This document shows positions 52,002 through 59,591 of a stretch of 64,000 bases of DNA, piece after piece. The DNA is from Kribbella pratensis (GTDB taxonomy: Bacteria > Actinomycetota > Actinomycetes > Propionibacteriales > Kribbellaceae). The DNA lies in NCBI RefSeq assembly GCF_004366075.1, contig NZ_SODU01000003.1, positions 1,364,001 to 1,428,000 on the forward strand, given 5' to 3'. Positions within the stretch are counted from its first letter, which is position 1, and each line of letters starts with the position of its first letter. The position numbers and the translations under genes were made by a program. Under the pieces are notes generated by a model. It was not told where the DNA came from, did no database searches, and was given only the letters and a program-made list of their open reading frames with translations.

Positions 52002-54073
52002 GGCAGGTAGTCGGCAATCGGGCCGAGGGTGAGCAGGCCGCTTCCGGCTGCGTGTTCGTCGGCCGCCGGTGCCAGCGCGGCTTGTGCCTTCGCCAACAGC
52101 TCGGGGTCTTGGGTGCTGTGGGCGGTCAGGGCCCAGTAGGCCTCCAACAGCAAGCCGGGCGGCGGATCCGGCGCTCCGTACACCCACGGAGCGTGCGGGC
52201 CGTAGTCGGCAGTCGGGATCGGTTCGCCATGGCGTACGGCGTGTGCGGCCAACGCCAGCGGGAGGAGACCGGCGCTCAGGCCGGGCATGCCCGCGTCGTC
52301 GAGCAGGGCGGCTGCGGCGCGGTACGACTCGGGGGTGTCGTCGCGGAGGGCGGCGTACCAGCGGGTGAAAACGGCGACGAGCGGGAGTTCGTGCCGGGCG
52401 GCCAACGCGTCGGCGGCCGCGGCGTGTTCGTCGGCTGTGGTGTGGTCGGCTCTTGCGCAGGCGGATTGCAGCCTGATCAGGTGGCCGAGAACCTCGTACG
52501 TAAAGAGGTTGTGGCGCTGCGAGAGGGTGATGAGTTCGGCGCCGATCGCGTCTCGTTGTGGGGCGAGGCCGGCGCGGTGGCAGGTCTGCATGAAGACGCC
52601 GTTCAACGTGAACGCCAGCAGCGCGGGGTCGTCGAGGCCACGGGCGAGTTGCTCGGCCTCGAGCGCCGCCTCCCGTGCTCGCGGCGAACGAGAGCCTCGG
52701 GACTCGAGCGCGATCGTGGCCAGCAGTCGTGCGCGGATGCTGGCGTGATCCTGGGTCGGCAGTGCGCGTTCGGCCGCGGCCACGATGGCCGCTGCCTGCG
52801 CTTCGTCGTCGGAGCGGGTCCAGATCGCTGGTACGTCGTACGCGCCGATCACGCGGGCGGTGAGGTCGGGGTCGCCGAGCTCCTCGGCCGCGGCGATCGC
52901 TGCGAGCCGGTGTCCACGGGCTGCCTCCAGTCCGCCGCCACCGGTGACCGCGAGGTTGCGGAGCAGCCCGACGGTCGATTCGATCCGAGCACGCGTCCCG
53001 CCGACGGCGCGGTCATACGCAGCGGCCGCCTCCGCCCACACGCTCCCGACCTGCGTCAGGTACGCGCCCGAGCTAACCTCCCCAGACAGACTGACCCGCC
53101 CAGCCTGGGTGCGCTGCCCAGGCTGGGTGAGATGGGCGGCCTCGGTGTGCTCGGCGGCCTCGGTGAGATGGGCGGCCTGGGTGAGATGGGCTGGCGGAGT
53201 GCGCTGGGCTGGCGGAGTTAGGTGTGCGGCGTGGTTGAGGATGTCGGTCTCTAGGCGGGTGAGCGTGGGGCCGGGGTCGATGCCGAGTTGGCCGACCAGG
53301 GTTTCCCGGGCACGACGCAGTACGGCGAGGGCGTCGCCTTGCCGTTCGCTCCGGTACAGGGCGAGGGCCAGCAAGCGCCAGGCGTCCTCGCGCCACGGGT
53401 GCTCGATGACGTGTGCGTCGAGGTCCGGCACGGCCTCCGCTGCGAGGCCCAACTCCAGGCGCGCTTCCGCGATCTGCTCCACCGCGTGCAGCCGCAACTC
53501 GGTCAGTCGCGCCCGCTCGGCCAGCGCCCACGGTTCGTCCACGAACTCGGCGTACGCCGGCCCGCGCCACAACCCCAACCCGGCCAGAAGCTCGTGCAAC
53601 CGCTCCTCCGGCGACACGAACCCCGCTGGCCCGTCGCTCGGGGTGGAGGGGCGTAGGGCGTTCTCGAACTGCCAGGCGTCGACGTTTGTTGTTTTCAGGG
53701 CGTAGCCGGGGCCTGAGGTGACCAGGAGCCGGGGTGGTTCGCGCGGGGCGCGCTCCGGCTCGATCGCTCGGCGCAGCGCGGCCACGAACGTCCGCACCGC
53801 ACTCAACGCGCCCGCCGGCGGATCGACCCACAAGTCGTCCACCAGCACCTGCGCAGGCACGACCCGCCCCCTCGCCACGATCAGCCGCGCCAGCACAGCC
53901 CGATGCCGCGGCCCCCGCAAATCAACCGGCGCCCCCTTCAGGTCGATCGGCTCCACCACCTGATGCTGCGCCCGATTCAGGTCGGCTGGCTCGCCTTCTC
54001 GATGCCGCGCCGACCTCAGGTCGGCTGACTCGCTCTCCCAGGCGACCACCGGTCCCAGTACGCCGAACTCCAC
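51998..54073 (-). CDS. AfsR/SARP-type regulator with BTAD domain and internal hexapeptide repeats
   Basis: A 691-residue regulator. The N-terminal winged helix (VDLRGPRHRAVLARLIVARG, VDDLWVDPPAGALSAVRTFV) and BTAD domain (FENALRPS through LGIDPGPTLTRLE) are followed by about 400 helical residues like TPR repeats; no NB-ARC ATPase is visible. Two insertions are odd. Residues 15-45 repeat ADLRSARHRE, ADLNRAQHQV and IDLKGAPVDL inside the DNA-binding domain, and about residues 285-330 hold seven AHLTxx-type hexapeptides. The start GTG 54073 is leaderless (TACCGT at 54085-54080). The target genes are unknown. Confidence 0.87.
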   Translation of the reverse strand: MEFGVLGPVVAWESESADLRSARHREGEPADLNRAQHQVVEPIDLKGAPVDLRGPRHRAVLARLIVARGRVVPAQVLVDDLWVDPPAGALSAVRTFVAALRRAIEPERAPREPPRLLVTSGPGYALKTTNVDAWQFENALRPSTPSDGPAGFVSPEERLHELLAGLGLWRGPAYAEFVDEPWALAERARLTELRLHAVEQIAEARLELGLAAEAVPDLDAHVIEHPWREDAWRLLALALYRSERQGDALAVLRRARETLVGQLGIDPGPTLTRLETDILNHAAHLTPPAQRTPPAHLTQAAHLTEAAEHTEAAHLTQPGQRTQAGRVSLSGEVSSGAYLTQVGSVWAEAAAAYDRAVGGTRARIESTVGLLRNLAVTGGGGLEAARGHRLAAIAAAEELGDPDLTARVIGAYDVPAIWTRSDDEAQAAAIVAAAERALPTQDHASIRARLLATIALESRGSRSPRAREAALEAEQLARGLDDPALLAFTLNGVFMQTCHRAGLAPQRDAIGAELITLSQRHNLFTYEVLGHLIRLQSACARADHTTADEHAAAADALAARHELPLVAVFTRWYAALRDDTPESYRAAAALLDDAGMPGLSAGLLPLALAAHAVRHGEPIPTADYGPHAPWVYGAPDPPPGLLLEAYWALTAHSTQDPELLAKAQAALAPAADEHAAGSGLLTLGPIADYLP
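53079..53225 (-). repeat. 18-bp tandem repeats coding for AHLTxx hexapeptides
   Basis: Seven successive 18-bp units inside the regulator gene encode AHLTPP, AQRTPP, AHLTQA, AHLTEA, AEHTEA, AHLTQP, GQRTQA. Units such as GGTGAGATGGGCGGCCTC (plus strand) recur with few changes, pointing to recent expansion between the BTAD and helical regions. Confidence 0.75.
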
Positions 54074-54079
54074 TCGGTC

Positions 54080-54085
54080 ACGGTA
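54080..54085 (-). promoter_or_regulatory. Leaderless -10 element (TACCGT) of the BTAD regulator gene
   Basis: TACCGT on the minus strand ends 6 bp before GTG 54073; no ribosome site is present. The divergent hydrolase starts at 54128. Confidence 0.45.
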
Positions 54086-54127
54086 GCGCTCATCCGTTGC
54101 TCATCCGGATCGGTGAGGCTGGGCGAC

Positions 54128-54988
54128 ATGGAGATTGAAGGCTTTGACTACCGGCGGGTGCCGGGTACGGATGGTGTGGTGCTGAATGTTGCTGTCGGCG
54201 GCTCGGGCACTCCGGTGGTGTTGTTGCACGGGTTTCCGCAGACGCATCTGATGTGGCGGCGGGTTGCGGCTGAGTTGGCGGTGGATCACACCGTGATCTG
54301 TCCGGATCTTCGGGGCTACGGCGCGAGCGACAAGCCGGCCGAGGGGTATTCGAAACGGAGCATGGCTGCGGACGTTGTCGCGGTGGCGGCTGCGTTGGGG
54401 CATTCGCAGTTCGCTTTGGTCGGGCACGATCGGGGTGCGTTGGTCGCGTTCCGTGCTGGTCTCGATCACCCGGACGTGGTCACGCACCTGATGTGCCTGG
54501 ACGTCTTGCCGACGCTCGACATGTGGGACGTGATGCACGGGACCACCGCAGCCGTCGGATTCCACTTGTACCTCATGGCGCAGCCCGCCGGCTTGCCTGA
54601 GCGGATGATCGCCGCCAGCTCGGACGAGTTCTTCGGGTACTTCCTCGACCTGTGGACGAACGATCCCGCGGCGATCCCCTCCGACGTCCGCGCGGCGTAC
54701 CTGGAGGCCTGCCGGCTCGCGGTGCCGTCGATCGTCGCGGACTACCGCGCCTCGGCGACCGTCGACGTCACCCACGACGAGGAGGATCTTGCCCAGGGCA
54801 ACAAGCTGCGGATGCCGGTGACGGTGATCCAGCAGGACTGGGGCGCCGCGCTCGGCTTCGACGCCGCGGCCCGCTGGAAGACCTGGGCCCCCGATCTCCA
54901 TCATCAAACCACCACCTCCGGACACTTCATGGCAGAGCAGAACCCACCCGAAATCACCACAGCCATCCGCAAGCTCCTCAGCCGTTAG
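54128..54988 (+). CDS. Alpha/beta hydrolase, epoxide hydrolase/fluoroacetate dehalogenase-like
   Basis: A 286-residue alpha/beta hydrolase. The oxyanion segment is LLHGFPQTHLMW; the nucleophile elbow is GHDRGAL, an Asp, which places it with haloalkane/haloacetate dehalogenases and epoxide hydrolases rather than serine esterases. The catalytic His is in TSGHFMAEQ near the end. The HDRG form is typical of fluoroacetate dehalogenase-like proteins, but most members have other substrates. ATG 54128 is preferred to GTG 54113. The 3' end is C-rich and followed by degenerate repeats. Confidence 0.87.
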   Translation: MEIEGFDYRRVPGTDGVVLNVAVGGSGTPVVLLHGFPQTHLMWRRVAAELAVDHTVICPDLRGYGASDKPAEGYSKRSMAADVVAVAAALGHSQFALVGHDRGALVAFRAGLDHPDVVTHLMCLDVLPTLDMWDVMHGTTAAVGFHLYLMAQPAGLPERMIAASSDEFFGYFLDLWTNDPAAIPSDVRAAYLEACRLAVPSIVADYRASATVDVTHDEEDLAQGNKLRMPVTVIQQDWGAALGFDAAARWKTWAPDLHHQTTTSGHFMAEQNPPEITTAIRKLLSR

Positions 54989-55052
54989 ACAGCTGCGGGC
55001 AGGCGGTCAGCTCTCAGCCGCTAGAAAGATGCCGGCAACTCTTCGGCCGCTA
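54975..55052 (+). repeat. Degenerate repeats of the hydrolase stop-codon region
   Basis: The nonamer AGCCGTTAG that ends the hydrolase gene recurs as AGCCGCTAG at about 55016 and GGCCGCTAG at about 55048, each about 33 bp apart. It looks like decayed tandem duplication of the gene end. Confidence 0.4.
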
Positions 55053-56291
55053 GGCGGCTCCGGTGAGGTAGGCGGTCGACTCGGCGAGGTCGGCGAGGGC
55101 CGCCGGGAGCAACGGGCTCACGAGTCGACCGTCGCGTTTGACCACCGCGCCTCCGACCAGGACCGTGTCCACGTTCCCCGGATGTGCGGCGGTCACCACG
55201 GTGGCGACGGGGTCGTGCAGACCGCCGACCAGGTTGACGTCCGTACTGCGGAGCAGCACGACGTCGGCCTTGTTGCCGACGGCGAGCGACCCCACGTCGG
55301 GCAACCCGAGCGCTCGAGCTCCGCCGTACGTCGCCAGCTGCAGCACCTCCGCGGCCGTGAATGCCTGGTAGCCAAGGGAAAGCACCTCGTGCATCGCCCG
55401 GAACATGTCGCCGCCGGCCGTGGTCACGACATCGATCCCGAGGCTGAAGGGAATCCCGGCCTCGCGGAGCCGACCGGACAACGGAGAGCCCATCTCCATC
55501 CGCGACTCGACCGTCGGCGTGACCGAAACGGCCGCGCCGGTTTCGGCGATCACCTTCAGCTCGGAGTCGGGCAGGTTGTTGCCGTGCACGTACAACGTGT
55601 TCGGCCGCGCGAGCCCGGCATCCCGCAACCGCGTGATCGGGTCGGGGGCCTGCGCCGTGCTGCTGACGTGGACGACCACCGGCACCCCGAGCGAGTCGGC
55701 CAGCTCCCAGTCCTCGCGGACCGTCTCGAACGGCGCGTACGCCGGCCCGATCGCCGCGACCGCCAACTCGAGCCGCTCGGACCGGCGCGCCATGATCCGG
55801 CGCATCTCCCCGGCATCGACCGCGCCACCACCGAGCGGTGAGGGACCGTACCCGAAGACGGCCCGGATCCCGCTGTGTTCCAACGCGTCCAGCGCCGCGT
55901 CGGCCTGCTCCGGGGAACGTTGGACGTGGGAGTAGTCCTGGACCGTGGTGATGCCCGCGTCCAAGCACTCCAGCGCGCCGACAAGGTTGCCGGCCGCGAC
56001 ATCTGCCGCGCGAAACCTCGACCCGTAGCCGCCCAGCACCCGCTCGAAGTACACCCCGAGACCCGCGTCGAGGGTGATCCCGCGTAACGCGGTCTGCCAC
56101 AGGTGCCGATGCGTGTCGACGAACCCGGGCAGCACGATCCGCTCCCCCGCGTCGATCACCTCGGCGTCCGCGGTCAGCCCGGCCCCGACGGCCGCGATCC
56201 GCCCGTCCTCGATCAGTACGTCGGTGTCGCGCCGTACGACGACCTCCGGGAAGGTGTCGATCACCGTCCCGCCCTTGAGCAACAGCCTCAC
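55050..56291 (-). CDS. Amidohydrolase-family metal-dependent deaminase/hydrolase
   Basis: A 413-residue enzyme of the TRZ/ATZ/cytosine-deaminase type. It opens VRLLLKGGTVIDTFPEVVV; the metal-binding strand is GFVDTHRHLWQTALRG (HxH), with further ligands expected at VHVSSTAQ (His), LYVHGNNLPD and LGIDVVTTAGGDMF (Asp). Substrates of the family are cyclic amidines, purines or urea-like compounds; none is assignable. GTG 56291 is chosen because GAGGGAG precedes it; a longer frame to 56621 runs over the divergent MarR gene. The shared spacer with that gene holds a palindrome, so MarR control is likely. Confidence 0.88.
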   Translation of the reverse strand: MRLLLKGGTVIDTFPEVVVRRDTDVLIEDGRIAAVGAGLTADAEVIDAGERIVLPGFVDTHRHLWQTALRGITLDAGLGVYFERVLGGYGSRFRAADVAAGNLVGALECLDAGITTVQDYSHVQRSPEQADAALDALEHSGIRAVFGYGPSPLGGGAVDAGEMRRIMARRSERLELAVAAIGPAYAPFETVREDWELADSLGVPVVVHVSSTAQAPDPITRLRDAGLARPNTLYVHGNNLPDSELKVIAETGAAVSVTPTVESRMEMGSPLSGRLREAGIPFSLGIDVVTTAGGDMFRAMHEVLSLGYQAFTAAEVLQLATYGGARALGLPDVGSLAVGNKADVVLLRSTDVNLVGGLHDPVATVVTAAHPGNVDTVLVGGAVVKRDGRLVSPLLPAALADLAESTAYLTGAA

Positions 56292-56313
56292 GTCGATCTC
56301 CCTCAGTAGAAAG

Positions 56314-56348
56314 CTTTGAAGAAAGCTATCATCAAAGGCAGATAGGCT
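56314..56348. promoter_or_regulatory. MarR operator and leaderless promoter
   Basis: CTTTGA (56314-56319) and TCAAAG (56332-56337) are exact inverted arms 12 bp apart in the 64-bp divergent spacer. TAGGCT (56343-56348) ends 7 bp before GTG 56356, so the MarR mRNA should be leaderless. Confidence 0.6.
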
Positions 56349-56355
56349 GTCAACC

Positions 56356-56844
56356 GTGACCGACGACCCTGTGGACCGGCTGATCTCGTCCTGGGAGCAG
56401 GAGCTGCCCGAGGTGCTGTATCCGACCAGCGAGCTGACGAAGCGGATCATGCTGCTGGCCGGCGAGCTGAACGCTGCGACGCGGCGGGTGCTGCGCGACC
56501 TGGAGCTGACCATGGCCGAGTTCGACGTACTCGTCTCGCTGCGCCGGTCCGGTGCGCCGTACCGCCAGAAGCCGTCGGACCTGGTCCGGAGCCTGCTGCT
56601 GTCGTCGGGCGGGACCAGCAACGTGACGAATCAGCTGGTCCGCCGCGGCCTGGCCGTCCGCGAATCGGATCCGGACGACGGGCGTGGGACGCAGATCCGC
56701 CTGACTCCGGAGGGCATCAGCCTGGCGGAGCAGGCCGTGAAGGCGAGCTCGGCCGCCCACCACGAGCTGTGGGCCGGCGTGCCGGACGAGACCGTCGCAC
56801 AAGCAGCGAAGGCGCTCCGGGCGCTGAACAGGCCTGGGACATGA
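56356..56844 (+). CDS. MarR-family transcriptional regulator
   Basis: A 162-residue winged-helix regulator: LTMAEFDVLVSLRRSG (helix 3), LVRSLLLSSGGTSNVTNQLV (recognition helices), RRGLAVRESDPDDGRGTQIR (wing with DxR) and a C-terminal dimerisation helix. It is divergent from the amidohydrolase gene and probably represses it and itself through the dyad at 56314-56337. A strong terminator follows 5 bp after the stop codon. Confidence 0.9.
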   Translation: MTDDPVDRLISSWEQELPEVLYPTSELTKRIMLLAGELNAATRRVLRDLELTMAEFDVLVSLRRSGAPYRQKPSDLVRSLLLSSGGTSNVTNQLVRRGLAVRESDPDDGRGTQIRLTPEGISLAEQAVKASSAAHHELWAGVPDETVAQAAKALRALNRPGT

Positions 56845-56848
56845 CGAA

Positions 56849-56876
56849 GGGGCCGGTCCTGATCGGATCCGGCCCC
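56849..56876. terminator. Bidirectional hairpin terminator
   Basis: GGGGCCGG (56849-56856) and CCGGCCCC (56869-56876) form a perfect 8-bp stem with a 12-base loop between the convergent MarR and HTH genes. Confidence 0.75.
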
Positions 56877-56891
56877 TCCGGCTTCTCGTGG

Positions 56892-57107
56892 TTATCCGGC
56901 CTGGAAGAAGGCGCCCTTGAGGTAGTCGTGCACGGCGTCCTCCGACACCCGGAACGAACGACCCACCCGCACCGCGGGCAGCTCACCGGAGTGCACCAAG
57001 CGGTACACCGTCATCTTGGACACGCGCATGGCCGTGGCGACTTCCGCCACGGTCAGGAACTTCACCTCGGCGAGCGGCTGCTCACCACCGGACTTCTTTG
57101 ATGCCAT
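56892..57107 (-). CDS. Excisionase-family helix-turn-helix protein (Rv0500A type)
   Basis: A 71-residue MerR-like DNA-binding protein: KFLTVAEVATAMRVSKMTVY, RLVHSGELPAVRVGRSFRVS, EDAVHDYLKG. It is the conserved actinobacterial protein that in M. tuberculosis (Rv0500A) directly precedes the 33-residue AURKAIP1-type peptide gene. Here that peptide gene is 8 kb away at 48783 on the same strand. The frame extends to 57242 but ATG 57107 is the family start. Confidence 0.9.
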   Translation of the reverse strand: MASKKSGGEQPLAEVKFLTVAEVATAMRVSKMTVYRLVHSGELPAVRVGRSFRVSEDAVHDYLKGAFFQAG

Positions 57108-57225
57108 TGCGCACCGCACTTCCAGCACGGATCGTGCGCCGGCTTCCCCTCCGGCACCTCCGTCCGTGCATGGCACGAGCGTAGTGGCTGTTGGTACGAA
57201 TGGGAAAGAGGGGGACTCGTGGGAC

Positions 57226-58401
57226 TCAGTAGGTCGGGTCAAGGCCTAACAAAGGAAAGCTGGCGTCGCGGGTGGCCTTGATGGCGCGGTCGAGCCAGGT
57301 GTCGGGGTTGTAGCCGCTCGACCAGTCGACGTACGACGCGTCGCGGCCGTCCGTCATGCGCACCGGCGCGACCCGGCCGAACCGCAGTTGGACCTCCTCA
57401 CGCCAGGCCTCCGGCACCAGCGCGGCGGGGTCGATCGGGTGGCCGGCCACGATCGCCAGTAGATGCGTCCAGGCCCGCGGTACGACGTCGATGATCGCGT
57501 ACCCGCCGCCGCCGGTGGCGACCCATTTCCCGTCGGCCACCTCGTGCGCGAGTTGATGCAAGGCCAGGTACGCCGCTCGCTGCCCGTCGATCGTCTTCGT
57601 CAAGTGCGCCAGCGGATCCTCGACGTGCGAGTCGCACCCGTGCTGCGTGACCAGGACGCTCGGACGGAACGCCTTCACGACATCGGGGACGACCGCATGG
57701 AAAGCCCGCAGCCAGCCCGCATCCCCGGTCCCGGGCGGGAGAGCGACGTTGACCGACGTACCCTCGGCGCCCGGTCCGCCCGTCTCGCCGGCGCTCCCGG
57801 TGCCCGGGAACAGCGTGGTCGGCGACTCGTGGAGGCTGACGGTGAGGACGCGCGGGTCGTTGTAGAAGACGGTCTGTACGCCGTCCCCGTGGTGAACGTC
57901 GACGTCGACGTACGCGACCCGCTCGGCGCCGTGGTCGAGAAGCCACTGGATCGCGATCGCCGGGTCGTTGTAGACACAGAAGCCGCTGGCTTGGTTGGGC
58001 ATTGCGTGGTGCAGGCCACCGGCGACGTTCGCGGCGTGCAGTACGTCGCCCTCCCAGACCGATCGGGCCGCCTCGACCGAGGCGCCGGCGATCCGCGCGG
58101 AGACCTCGTGCATGTTCGGGAAGCAGTACGTGTCCGACGTACCGAGTCCGTGCGCGGGATCGGCGTCGTCGGGGTTCTCGCCCGCGTGCTTGACCGCTGC
58201 GACGTACTCCGCGGTGTGCACGGTCTCGAGCAGCGCATCGTCGGCGGTCGGGGCAGGCACGACCTTGAGCTGGTCGAGGACGCCGAACTCCCGGGCGAGC
58301 TTGATGGTCAGCTCCACCCGGATCGGACTCATCGGGTGCCCACGGCCGAAGTCGTACGCCGTCAACCCGTCGTCGAAGACCAGCAACGCCTCACCACTCA
58401 T
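57226..58401 (-). CDS. acuC: AcuC-like histone deacetylase-superfamily protein
   Basis: A 391-residue zinc-dependent deacetylase-like enzyme. It starts MSGEALLVFDDGLTAYDFG; GRGHPMSPIR, GGLHHAMPNQASGFCVYNDP (His-His dyad region) and VAYVDVDVHHGDGVQ (zinc Asp and His) are the family hallmarks, and TQHGCDSHVEDPLAHL carries a further ligand. AcuC-type enzymes deacetylate acetyl-CoA synthetase and thereby switch it on. Frame extensions to 58743 overlap the next gene. It is 118 bp upstream of the HTH gene. Confidence 0.92.
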   Translation of the reverse strand: MSGEALLVFDDGLTAYDFGRGHPMSPIRVELTIKLAREFGVLDQLKVVPAPTADDALLETVHTAEYVAAVKHAGENPDDADPAHGLGTSDTYCFPNMHEVSARIAGASVEAARSVWEGDVLHAANVAGGLHHAMPNQASGFCVYNDPAIAIQWLLDHGAERVAYVDVDVHHGDGVQTVFYNDPRVLTVSLHESPTTLFPGTGSAGETGGPGAEGTSVNVALPPGTGDAGWLRAFHAVVPDVVKAFRPSVLVTQHGCDSHVEDPLAHLTKTIDGQRAAYLALHQLAHEVADGKWVATGGGGYAIIDVVPRAWTHLLAIVAGHPIDPAALVPEAWREEVQLRFGRVAPVRMTDGRDASYVDWSSGYNPDTWLDRAIKATRDASFPLLGLDPTY

Positions 58402-58418
58402 GCCCTTGACCTTAACCT

Positions 58419-58730
58419 TCAGGACTCCGGTAGGGGTTTCCCGAAGCGGGTGCTCATCCGGTAAGCGCCTCGCCGGGCATGGAAGACGGTCATCCCGACG
58501 ACTCCCAGGGAGCCCGCGATCAGGGCCGCGCGGGGGTGATCGCCGACCTGCGCCAGGGCAAGGAGGGCACCGGCGATCGCGAACGCCGCCAGGCCGCCGA
58601 CCGCGTTGTTGATGGCCGAGTTGCCGGTCAGGTTCGGGTACTCGCGGGCGGTGATGCCGCTGACGAAGTGCGGGATGCCGTTGGTGCCCATCAGGCCGGC
58701 CAGGAAGGCCAGCACGATCGTCCGGATCAT
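58419..58730 (-). CDS. Small membrane protein, DoxX-like (103 residues)
   Basis: Four short hydrophobic stretches (MIRTIVLAFLAGLMGTNGIP, NAVGGLAAFAIAGALLAL, AALIAGSLGVVGMTVFHARR) with GAGG-rich packing suggest a small membrane protein of the DoxX/DUF4267 kind. GAGGAG precedes ATG 58730. It is divergent from a TetR gene with two matching dyads between them, so it is the probable target. Function unknown. Confidence 0.75.
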   Translation of the reverse strand: MIRTIVLAFLAGLMGTNGIPHFVSGITAREYPNLTGNSAINNAVGGLAAFAIAGALLALAQVGDHPRAALIAGSLGVVGMTVFHARRGAYRMSTRFGKPLPES

Positions 58731-58746
58731 CGGTACTCCTCATTCG

Positions 58747-58806
58747 GTCTACATGTGTTGACTGAAAGGTAGACCGGCATCCGGCGTTGGGTCAACATGC
58801 GTAGAC
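58747..58806. promoter_or_regulatory. Two copies of a TetR-type dyad, GTCWACATGYGTWGAC
   Basis: GTCTACATGTGTTGAC (58747-58762) and GTCAACATGCGTAGAC (58791-58806) are each 16-bp imperfect palindromes, and one is nearly the reverse complement of the other. The second overlaps the -10 hexamer TAGACT (58802-58807) of the leaderless tetR promoter. Confidence 0.7.
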
Positions 58807-58814
58807 TGAGGGCC

Positions 58815-59378
58815 GTGGTGACCAGGGTGGAACAGCGGCGGCGGACGGAGACCCGGATCCTGACCGCGGCCCGGCAACTGTTCGGTGAGCAGGGCTTCGA
58901 CCGGACCACGATCCGCGCGATCGCGACCCGCGCCGGCAGCGATCCCGGGCTGGTGATGCGGTACTTCGGCTCGAAGGAGAAGCTGTTCGCGCAGGCGGCC
59001 GCGATCCCCGCGGACGGTCCGATCGAAGGCTCACCGGAGCAGATCGCGGAACAACTCATCGCCGCTCTGACCGAGAAACTCGCCGACGAGCCGACGGCGG
59101 CACTCGCCGCACTGCGCGCGATGTTCACCCATCCGGAAGCGGCTGAAGAGGTTCGGGCCGCGATGGCGGCGCAGCAGCAGCAGGTTGCGGCGCAGTTGTC
59201 CGGGGACGACGCGTTGGTGCGATCCGGCGTGATCGGCGCGTTGACGCTCGGGCTGGTGATCTCGCGGCACCTGGTGCGGCTGGACGGCCTGGACGCGTCG
59301 CCGGCGGAGCTGATGGCAGTCGCCGGGCCGCTGATCGAGGAGCTGACGACCGGCTCGACGGAACCTGGGCACAACTAA
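58815..59378 (+). CDS. TetR-family transcriptional regulator
   Basis: A 187-residue repressor. The DNA-binding domain is TRILTAARQLFGEQGFDRTT and IRAIATRAGSDPGLVMRYFG; the C-terminal ligand domain follows. GTG 58815 is chosen over ATG 58797, because the ATG lies within the second operator and TAGACT would start transcription at 58814/58815. The gene probably regulates itself and the divergent membrane protein. A strong hairpin starts at its stop codon. Confidence 0.9.
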   Translation: MVTRVEQRRRTETRILTAARQLFGEQGFDRTTIRAIATRAGSDPGLVMRYFGSKEKLFAQAAAIPADGPIEGSPEQIAEQLIAALTEKLADEPTAALAALRAMFTHPEAAEEVRAAMAAQQQQVAAQLSGDDALVRSGVIGALTLGLVISRHLVRLDGLDASPAELMAVAGPLIEELTTGSTEPGHN

Positions 59379-59418
59379 ACGGGCGGCGCGACACCCCTCC
59401 CCGGTCGCGCCGGCCCGT
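59379..59418 (+). terminator. Terminator hairpin of the tetR gene
   Basis: ACGGGC-GGCGCGAC (59379-59392) pairs with GTCGCGCC-G-GCCCGT (59404-59418): a 14-bp stem with one bulge and an 11-base loop, starting at the base after TAA. Confidence 0.8.
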
Positions 59419-59591
59419 CAGTGGACCAACAGTCGATTCATCGGCGGCGGACTGCAAAGCGTTACAGAATTTGCAGCGACTGACGGAAAATCCGCAATTT
59501 CTGGCCCGATTGTGCCGCCGGCCGACTGCGGACAGTGAGATTCGGACTTGCGAGTACGGGCGCCGGCGGCCACAGTTCTCCGGTGAGGCAA

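Noticed and set aside
56294..56621. 110-residue N-terminal extension of the amidohydrolase
   Set aside because: It is antisense to the MarR gene and Ser/Arg-rich; GTG 56291 has a good ribosome site.
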